From: Lentisphaeria bacterium
GTDB lineage: Bacteria; Verrucomicrobiota; Lentisphaeria; Victivallales; Victivallaceae
Direction: 5' to 3'
NCBI GenBank assembly: GCA_022009855.1
Contig: CP091727.1
Coordinates: 868,001 to 932,000, forward strand
DNA length: 64,000 bases
Part shown: one piece after another, positions 58,001-64,000 of the stretch
How the letters are laid out: every line of letters begins with the position of its first letter
Numbering within the stretch: position 1 is the first letter of the stretch
Notes under the pieces: model-generated
Database searches by the model: none
Seen by the model: the letters and a program-made list of their open reading frames with translations, nothing else
Told to the model about the DNA's origin: nothing
Position numbers and translations under genes: made by a program

Positions 58001-59786
58001 GGACCAGCTCCCGACGCCAGCGTTCCTTCACCGCAGGACTCTTCCACTGTCTCACGTAAGCCGTAGCCGTATGAGCAGGATACATCAGCAGAAAGCCTTT
58101 TTCATCGGCAATGTCAGCCCACGCTTTCCGGGCGATGATGCGGCCACGTTCATAATGGTCGTTCGGCCAGAGTTCAGCAAGGTTGAAATGGCTGGCCAGA
58201 AAACCGTCGATCTGCGCCGCAATGGCGGAACGGAATCCGCCAACCGCCACCTCGTGAAACGGCAATGTCGGACGAAAGCGAATCTTCTTTCCATTAAGCA
58301 GAAAATCCCGGCCCGCGATTCGGATGTCGCGGAATCCGAATCGTTCCCGAAACACATCCCGCGTCACACCGTCTATGCGGAGCACACTCTCCAGCGTGTA
58401 GAGATACGGCTGCCCGACATCCCACAGGATCGGATTCTCCCAGTGATCCGCCAAGGTAACACTCTGCAAACCGCCGCGATTCAGCGATCGTTCCCCGGAA
58501 AACTCCTTGACACATCTCCCGGCAGCATCAAGAATGCGGAAATGGAACTGAGCTGGACCGCTCTTCTCAACCCCGGTAATCTCCACATCCACCGAAATTT
58601 GTTTTGAACGGGTGTCCGTGCGGATAAACACACCGTCAATATGAATTCCGCCAGGACGGGAAACAAGCAATACGTCGCCGGGAATGCCGCGTGCCGCCAG
58701 AGGCCGATCCACCTCGACGGAATGACCGGCATCCAGCACCACTTCGTTCCGCCCTCCGCCGGAAGCAGTCACAAGCAGTTCCAGCTCCGCCCTTTTCCCC
58801 GCCTCCAGAAAAGGAGTGATGTCGAGTTCCCCCCGGCCAGTCGATTTTCCCGGCATATTCTCCATCGACCCGGAGTTCCGCATCCGTGGAAACCCGTTCC
58901 AGCCGCAGAAAAATCCGACGATTTTTCCATGTTTCCGGTAAAGTGATACTCCGCCGGAACCGTGCACGGTCAAGCCGGTTCAGTGCAAGATTCTTCCAGG
59001 CAGGACCGTTGCCGGATGCAATGACCGCGCATTCCGGTCTGCCCCAGTAATCGGCATGCCACAATCCAGGAACCCGGCAGAGTCCCCATTCCGCAGAGTC
59101 ATCTGCCGAACCATCTCTTTCCCCAGGAGCAAAGCGCCAGATTCCGTTTAAAACAATTTCTCCCCGAACCCCGCCTTGCTCAATGACCGGTTCTTTTCCC
59201 CAGCATAGAGCATCCGTATCAGATGCCACCGGAAGCAATTTCTGATCCAGAGCGTCCACCGAAATGGACTTGACCAGCAAAACTCCGCACGCCTTGAACA
59301 ACCCGACTTGAAATCGTACCGAAGCGGCTCCAGTCGGAACGGGGCTTTCTGTAACAACTTTTTGGAACTGTGGTGATGCCGTCTTCAATTCCGGAGCATT
59401 GCCGTATCCGATAACTTTTCCTCCGGCATCCAGAAACGTCAGGGAAACCCGGGCGGTATTCCACGGTTCGGCACCGGGTTTCAGCTCCGGCGCGCAAAAA
59501 CAACCGAAGTGCGGAGACGCCTCCACTCGGGTTGCAACCGGAGCAGACGGCCGAGGTAGATCGCCTGTGCCGCATCGGAATTGCCTATGCGAACCACAGT
59601 CTCCTTCTCCACTGACGTCATCGAAACCCGGGTACGAAGCGCATAAGGAGAGACCTCCCAGCCAGACGGCAACCCTTCCCGGTTCGTTTTCGCCGTGGTA
59701 AACTCCCCCTCCGGTAAAAGGTTCGCAAGCGAAATCAATGGAAATACCATGAAGAGAAGAAGAGAAAAACGGGACATTTTCATCAT
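55069..59786 (-). CDS. Giant secreted GH2-like multidomain protein, five frameshifts
   Basis: Restored length 1572 residues. A signal peptide (MSRFSLLLFMVFPLISLANL) precedes an N-terminal carbohydrate-binding-like domain (to about 185) homologous to the whole protein at 59783-60340. Then come a GH2 sugar-binding sandwich, Ig-like domain and TIM barrel (about 540-760). In the barrel the usual GNE acid/base box is replaced (VILLAATPNRYAH near 609), while a nucleophile-like Glu remains in FMAVEFGTPFS near 706. A glutamine-amidotransferase/ThuA-like region and another jelly-roll (WIPAQWLGEEIVLDLG) end the protein. Indels: A5 59496-59500 (missing), C6 58829-58834 (extra), C5 57381-57385 (extra), C5 56755-56759 (missing), C3 56352-56354 (missing). 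ATGA overlap with the upstream gene. Confidence 0.78.
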
Positions 59787-60340
59787 TCTCCACCCAGTCG
59801 AACCACCTGCAACGATTTGAGCAGAACAATTCCCTGTGCCTTGAACAATCCGGCTTGCAACAGGATAACCGCACTGCCGGTTGGAATCGCATTTTCCACC
59901 CGGATCTCACGGAATTCCGGCTCTGGAGCTTTCAACTCCAACGCGGAACCATATCCGATCGTCTTGCCTGTCGCATCGAGAAACGTCACGGAAATCCGGG
60001 CATTGTTCCACGCCTCCGGCCCCGGTTTCAACTCCGGAGCAGCCATCTCAGCAACCAGCAGGATCCGTTTCCACTCCGGTTTCACCGGCAGTCTGACCGC
60101 GGCATACAGAGCCGCCGGACGATCGGGACTGGCAATTTTCAGAAAGGTCCCTTTTTCTCCCTGTTCCAGCGAAACGTGTGAGCGGAGGGCATAAGGGGAG
60201 ACCTCCCAACCGGACGGTAACGTTTTTCCTGGCGCGATACCAGCGGAAAAATTCCCGGCTGGCAATAAATTTTCCGATGCCGGCCCCGCCCCGGAACAGA
60301 TGACAGCACAACAGGTGAGCAGCAGAGACCAACGTAACAT
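59783..60340 (-). CDS. Secreted carbohydrate-binding-like protein, duplicate of the next gene's N-domain
   Basis: Signal peptide MLRWSLLLTCCAVICSGAGP, then a single beta-sandwich domain with ENLLPAGNFSAG, LPSGWEVSPYALRSHV, APELKPGPEAWNNARISVTF, DATGKTIGYGSALELK and VLLKSLQVVRL. Each of these blocks has a counterpart in residues 20-185 of the giant protein downstream, so one arose from the other by duplication. The fold resembles CBM4/9-type modules; ligand unknown. Length 185 residues, frame intact. GGAAAAGGAG is the ribosome binding site, which lies immediately beyond the left end of the IS element; the gene's promoter is therefore probably upstream of the IS or inside it. Confidence 0.78.
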   Translation of the reverse strand: MLRWSLLLTCCAVICSGAGPASENLLPAGNFSAGIAPGKTLPSGWEVSPYALRSHVSLEQGEKGTFLKIASPDRPAALYAAVRLPVKPEWKRILLVAEMAAPELKPGPEAWNNARISVTFLDATGKTIGYGSALELKAPEPEFREIRVENAIPTGSAVILLQAGLFKAQGIVLLKSLQVVRLGGE

Positions 60341-60356
60341 TTTTCACTCCTTTTCC

Positions 60357-60367
60357 TTTATTTCAAT
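60357..60367. repeat. 11-bp target site duplication, left copy
   Basis: TTTATTTCAAT, identical to 62010-62020. The pair brackets the IS element. Confidence 0.7.
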
Positions 60368-60384
60368 GTGTTCTGCGTAATGCG

Positions 60385-60396
60385 TTAAACGTTTTA
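60385..60396. promoter_or_regulatory. LacI-type operator-like palindrome at the IS left end
   Basis: TTAAACGTTTTA has the central AAACGTTT palindrome common to LacI-family operators. It falls inside the IS by the boundaries above, so chance is a fair explanation. Confidence 0.25.
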
Positions 60397-60424
60397 TAAT
60401 TAACGACTTTTGAGTCGTTTGCCC

Positions 60425-60453
60425 TTGAAAATTCCTCCTCTTGGTGATATATT
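60425..60453 (+). promoter_or_regulatory. Transposase promoter
   Basis: TTGAAA (60425-60430), 17 bp, TATATT (60448-60453), about 48 bases before the ATG. Confidence 0.7.
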
Positions 60454-60500
60454 GTAATATCTTGCGGGACAACAATTAACCACTCAAAAAGAGGAAAAAT

Positions 60501-61821
60501 ATGATGCAAAATTCACTGTTTTATGACTACTACGGCCTAATCGATTCGTGCCCATTCCTGAAAAAAATACGATGCACTTTTCCGCGCTTTCGATCTGATC
60601 TACGACCAGCCGGATTTTCCCGAACTCGGCCGCCGTGGCTATCGGCGTTCCGCCTATTTCAAGGCGCTGATCTACAAACAATCGGCTCACATCAAATGCA
60701 TTTCCGACCTGGTCCGGGATCTGGAAAGCCGTCCGATCCTTGCCGAAATGTGCGGTTTCAACCCAGGCCGGATTCCCGATGCGTCCCGTTTTTCGCGCTT
60801 CCTGACCGATACGAATAACTCCGAAATCGAAACTTTTTTTCATACTTCCGGCAAACTGCTGGTTGAAAAAGGCATCGCCACGCTGGAGGTCATTATGGCC
60901 GATTCTAAACCGATCAAGGCCAACACCAAGCACAACAATCCCAAGAATCCCAACCGTAAGCTCGACAAAGCCACCAAGATCAAGCGCAATCCCATGGCAA
61001 CGCTCAGTTATTATTCCTACATCAAACAACCGAGCGGCGATAAGAAGAAAACCTTTACCTGGTTCTGGGGCTACCGTACCCACGTCCTGCTCAGCGGTGA
61101 GGGTATTCCTCTTATCGAAGTTACCCTGCCGAACAACCGCACCGACGGCAAAGTAGCCAAGGCGCTACTGAAAAAGTTCGTGCGAATCTACGGTCAGAAA
61201 AAAGGGCGCATCTTTCTCGGCGATGCCGGATACGATGACCGCGAACTTTATAACTTCATTGTCGAAAAACTTAAAGCCGAACCGTTCATTCCGTTGAACC
61301 GCCGCAATCAGCAGCCGGACAAAACCGTGGGGCCGCACGGACTGCCGCTGTGTCAGGCCGGTCTGGAAATGAAATTTTACGGCATCAGCCCGGATGGAGC
61401 CCGAACCCGCAAGAAATTTCGTTGTCCGATTGTCGCCGGGACCAAACGGGAAAAGGCCGCTTTACCGCCGCAATGCCCAATCGACCATGACCATTTCTGT
61501 ACCGGCAAATGTTACGGCTGTACCGCCTATATCGACATTACCGATGATCATCGCAGCCAGGTGCCCAGAGAGTCGAAACGCTTTAAGGACACCTATAAAT
61601 GCCGGACTGAAGCGGAACGTTATTTCTCCCGCCTCGGGCCTCGCGAAGTCGAGGAAATGTCGCAGTACAAATACCGCGCCATCCGCAACCAGATGACCAT
61701 CGCGCACTTGACTCTGAGCTTAACCGCCGTGGCCGCCGCGTTGGTTCTGGAGCAACCGGATAAAATCCGTTGCTACAAAACTTTGCCGACGCCGCTTAGC
61801 TTCGCCTGTCATAAAAAGTAA
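60501..61821 (+). CDS. DDE transposase, IS4-like, one frameshift
   Basis: Transposase of 439 residues restored. N-terminal helical DNA-binding part with KCISDLVRDLESRPILAEMC and GFNPGRIPDASRFSRFLTD; then the RNase-H-like domain with MADSKPIKANT (first Asp), LGDAGYDDRELY (second Asp) and YKCRTEAERYFSRLG (Glu in a Y-x2-R-x3-E box). A Cys-rich insertion (CPIDHDHFCTGKCYGC) may bind zinc. One A is extra in A7 at 60561-60567 at codon 21; dropping it gives FLKKYDALFRAFDLIYDQPD. The shift is +1, not the -1 direction used by IS elements with programmed frameshifting, so a sequencing error or inactivated copy is more likely. GAGGAAAA is the ribosome binding site. Confidence 0.88.
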
Positions 61822-61896
61822 ATTTGTCAAACAACACGCATTGTTGCCAATGCAGGATGGCTTACGCCTAAATTTTCAAGTTTTCAGTACCAAATC

Positions 61897-61916
61897 CGGC
61901 CTTTCGGGCCGTTTTT
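61897..61916 (+). terminator. Terminator after the transposase gene
   Basis: CGGCC-TTTCG-GGCCG followed by TTTTT. Confidence 0.75.
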
Positions 61917-62009
61917 ACCGCCAAACAAAATTTTCTCAGCGTTTCCGCCGCAAATCAGGTTCCGGCTCGTCGCCGAGTCAACGTTTTTCTCTTATTTCGC
62001 ACGAGTCAT

Positions 62010-62020
62010 TTTATTTCAAT
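62010..62020. repeat. 11-bp target site duplication, right copy
   Basis: TTTATTTCAAT, overlapping the stop codon of the pseudopilin gene (62011-62013). Confidence 0.7.
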
Positions 62021-62793
62021 ATCGGACGAACCGTGTAATTCTCAAAAATCAGCTGAGAAACACTTCCGCTGAGAGAAGGGCGCAAGTCACATGCAATCCC
62101 CAGTTTTCCCCACAGAGCAGGAGCATTCAAATACCCGGCGTGTCCATCGGCGTACGCGTAACAGCCACTGTCACGGTGAATGAAGAGCGGTCGAGCATCC
62201 ACATAGACATCACCTGCCGTAGCGATGACGGAGGAAAATCCGGCCGACCCACCGCCGGCGGCACCCACATGGAACACATTCTGCTCAGCATGATATTCAG
62301 AAAACGACATCAATCCGGAATATCCCTGACGTGTCCGGCCGATGTCACTGACGTGTGCAGTGTATTTTCCGCGCTCACTCCGGCTTGCGTGAACCGTCGG
62401 AACCGGAAGCGCCGCTTCCCGGATACTGTAAACTCCGGTCAGCCAGCGGTTCATTGAGTAAGAACAACGTTTCGTTCCGCCCCAGTCCACCCGTTCAACT
62501 GCATCGGAGGGACAGCAGAACACATTCCAGTCTGTCAGATAAGCGGTATTGATACTGTTCCAATCCGAGCTCAGGACCATATAACCGATTTCTCCAAAAT
62601 AGCCGTTGTGGTCATTGATATAGGAAGCATTTGCCTGGGCAATCTGCTTCAGGTTCGAGGTACAGGAGATCCGTCGGGAACTTTCCCTTGCGGAAGAGAG
62701 GGACGGCAACAGCAGTCCGGCCAGAATCGCGATGATCGCGATTACGATCAGCAATTCTATCAGCGAGAATCGATGGTTAATACAACGTCTCAT
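62011..62793 (-). CDS. Prepilin-type N-terminal cleavage/methylation protein (pseudopilin)
   Basis: Second pseudopilin of the window, 260 residues, frame intact. A short basic leader (MRRCINHR) precedes FSLIELLIVIAIIAILAGLL and LPSLSSARESSRRISCTSN. The globular part has the family pattern of Cys pairs (FCCPSD) and the C-terminal YADGHAGYLNAPALWGK box. Its start overlaps the upstream gene by ATGA. Downstream, the stop codon lies in the IS target duplication; before insertion the next gene (60340) would have followed after about 20 bases. Paralogous to the protein at 31805, and again tied to carbohydrate-active genes. Confidence 0.9.
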   Translation of the reverse strand: MRRCINHRFSLIELLIVIAIIAILAGLLLPSLSSARESSRRISCTSNLKQIAQANASYINDHNGYFGEIGYMVLSSDWNSINTAYLTDWNVFCCPSDAVERVDWGGTKRCSYSMNRWLTGVYSIREAALPVPTVHASRSERGKYTAHVSDIGRTRQGYSGLMSFSEYHAEQNVFHVGAAGGGSAGFSSVIATAGDVYVDARPLFIHRDSGCYAYADGHAGYLNAPALWGKLGIACDLRPSLSGSVSQLIFENYTVRPILK

Positions 62794-63998
62794 TTTTCCT
62801 GCTCCGTTTCCGGTGACCGGTGCAACTGCGGCCGGCCCCAGTAAGCATTGTTGTTCCAGAAACTTTTTCCCTCATTCGCGTCATCTGTCCGCAGCGTAAG
62901 TTCAGTGGCCTCTCCCAGCGGGATCTCAACGTCCCACGCCTCCATTTCCGCAGTCATCCGCCCGGAATTCCACACGGGGGTTCCATCCAGAAGGACCGAA
63001 AAGGCAACTGCGCCACCCGCGCCGATTTCGGCATGAAGTCCGGCCAGCGCAGTAAAATGCCGGAAGACTCCAGCCGGCAGAATCCAGCTCATATGACAGC
63101 TCCGGTCAAACTGCATCCCGCTGTGCGGCAGCACCCCGAGCCCCGGAAGATGCACGATTTCCCCGCCGATCCGCAGCGCTCCCGGAGTCACCGGTACATT
63201 GTTGGGTGGCATTTTTTTGTTGCCGTCCAGAATGGCGCCGCCGTAAACCAGATCGTGGCGTTCCGAGGAAGGAGGAACCAGCCGGAGATCCACGGGAGGC
63301 AGTTTCCCAACCCGTTTCTCCGCGATCAGAATGGCGGTGAAAAGCGCATCCCGTGTCAGCTGAGCAGCCGCAGTCACCGGTCCTGCCGCCAACTGCTCCG
63401 CCCGGGCGGAGTCATGAGCGAACAACGCCTCCACCGTCGGAATGATGTAGCGTCGGCAATGGCGGATCGCCAGCAGAACATCAACCGAGAGCCGCCAGGC
63501 GGCTTCCTCAATGGAAAACCCTAAATTTTTCGATTCGGCAAGCGTTCCACACGTTCCGGTCACCGCCTCCATCGAAGTGTGGTAGTGAAAATTCCGCAAT
63601 CCGGGGTCATCCGGTACCGGCAGCATCTGACTCAGAAGAAAATTGTCGGGATCCGGCGTAATGTGAGCCGGTTGAACCGCGTCGCCCATGGCGTGACTCA
63701 GACAACCCGCGTGCTTGATGAATGCGACGAAATCCCGCCGGCGCCAGGAACAGACGATCCGTTCCAGCATACAGCGGTAAAGTCCGATGCGTTCCGCCTG
63801 CCGATCCATGGGGCCGGGGAAGAAGTGAAGCCGCGCCGCCCCGGCACGTTCCGGCGGGAAATCGATAAACCTCCTCCACTCGGCATCAACAGCATTCTTG
63901 CTCTCTTCGCTGCGGGTCGGATCATCAAAAAGATCCGGATAGTTCGCCGCCAGAGCCGGCAGAGACTCCGGAACACCGGGGAGGCGGCAGTACTTTTC
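62790..63998 (-). CDS. Zinc-phospholipase/S1-P1-nuclease-like protein with NPCBM-like domain (partial)
   Basis: Runs in from the right edge; about 402 C-terminal residues are visible. The first half has alpha-helical segments with WRRRDFVAFIKHAGCLSHAM and GDAVQPAHITPDPDN, whose His/Asp spacing resembles zinc-dependent phospholipase C or S1/P1 nucleases. The final 140 residues (HMSWILPAGVFRHFTALAGL, GGAVAFSVLLDGTPVWNSGR, WGRPQL) match an NPCBM-type carbohydrate-binding domain. The frame stays open up to the window edge with no indel. Substrate is unknown; the N-terminus (signal peptide) is not visible. It is the first visible gene of the pseudopilin/GH2-like operon. Confidence 0.65.
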   Translation of the reverse strand, partial: EKYCRLPGVPESLPALAANYPDLFDDPTRSEESKNAVDAEWRRFIDFPPERAGAARLHFFPGPMDRQAERIGLYRCMLERIVCSWRRRDFVAFIKHAGCLSHAMGDAVQPAHITPDPDNFLLSQMLPVPDDPGLRNFHYHTSMEAVTGTCGTLAESKNLGFSIEEAAWRLSVDVLLAIRHCRRYIIPTVEALFAHDSARAEQLAAGPVTAAAQLTRDALFTAILIAEKRVGKLPPVDLRLVPPSSERHDLVYGGAILDGNKKMPPNNVPVTPGALRIGGEIVHLPGLGVLPHSGMQFDRSCHMSWILPAGVFRHFTALAGLHAEIGAGGAVAFSVLLDGTPVWNSGRMTAEMEAWDVEIPLGEATELTLRTDDANEGKSFWNNNAYWGRPQLHRSPETEQEK

Positions 63999-64000
63999 CG

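Larger units (their letters stand above)
60368..62009 (+). mobile_element. IS4-like insertion sequence
   Basis: About 1642 bp between two identical 11-bp direct repeats, carrying one transposase gene, its own promoter and a terminator. Removing the element and one repeat copy joins the pseudopilin stop codon to the ribosome binding site of the gene at 60340 with an ordinary 20-base gap, which fixes the ends. An 11-bp duplication and the Y-x2-R-x3-E box of the transposase fit the IS4 group. The terminal inverted repeats are weak by eye (GTGTTCTGCGTAAT against GACTCGTGCGAAAT, about half matching). Confidence 0.75.

Noticed and set aside
60561..60567. Programmed frameshift on A7 in the transposase gene
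   Set aside because: The needed shift is +1 at codon 21, not the -1 slip used by IS elements, and the same kind of homopolymer break occurs throughout the window.

Overview
The window reads as chromosomal DNA of a GC-rich Gram-negative bacterium of the PVC group, most probably a Lentisphaeria (Victivallis-like) organism. The support is indirect: two genes start with the long pseudopilin leader (F-x-LIELLIVIAIIAILAG) typical of Lentisphaerae and Planctomycetes; there are many secreted or cytoplasmic glycoside hydrolases next to LacI or AraC regulators; and there is a KDO transferase (waaA), which implies lipopolysaccharide. No rRNA is present and the taxon is an inference.

Layout. 1-10.5 kb (+): end of glmS, waaA, thiC, an alpha-galactosidase (GH36), a DUF1848 protein, an ADP-ribosylglycohydrolase-like protein, an Atg22/UMF1-type MFS transporter and an oligopeptide-type ABC permease. 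10.8-13.4 kb (-): hexose-6-phosphate mutarotase, an unknown protein, a nitroreductase. 13.6-15.8 kb (+): hisF and malic enzyme. 15.8-21.1 kb (-): a tightly overlapping catabolic operon (SDR, FAD oxidoreductase, XRE-cupin regulator, Old-Yellow-Enzyme homologue, ThuA) behind a palindrome that covers its -10 box. 21.2-30.3 kb (-): two periplasmic PPIases, a split chromate transporter, an esterase, and topoisomerase IV parE-parC. 30.5-35.8 kb (+): tRNA-Thr and a LacI / pseudopilin / secreted glycoside hydrolase module. 35.8-37.7 kb: two copies of a palindrome-rich repeat flanking an AT-rich membrane-protein gene. 37.8-43.8 kb: mscS, queE, queD, trxA, a secreted protein, a secreted phosphatase and an AraC regulator. 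43.9-49.2 kb (+): GH127, macrodomain, radical SAM, GH31. 49.2-54.2 kb (-): rsmE, two lipoproteins, thyX, pdxA; alr. 54.3 kb (+): efp. 55-64 kb (-): a secreted carbohydrate-active operon (zinc phospholipase-like protein, pseudopilin, carbohydrate-binding-like protein, giant GH2-like protein) interrupted by an IS4-like element.

About half of the protein genes are broken by one or more single-base indels, nearly always in a homopolymer, with conserved family motifs on both sides. I treat these as base-calling or assembly errors and give the restored gene extents. Protein lengths quoted for such genes are after restoration.

Functionally the window mixes housekeeping (cell envelope, translation, topology, cofactors, queuosine) with glycan and sugar-acid use. 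Promoters found by eye share a -35 TTGnnn, a 16-17 bp spacer and a -10 TATATT. The most unusual content is the pseudopilin-associated glycoside hydrolase modules, the repeat-flanked AT-rich gene, and the cleanly reconstructable IS insertion.
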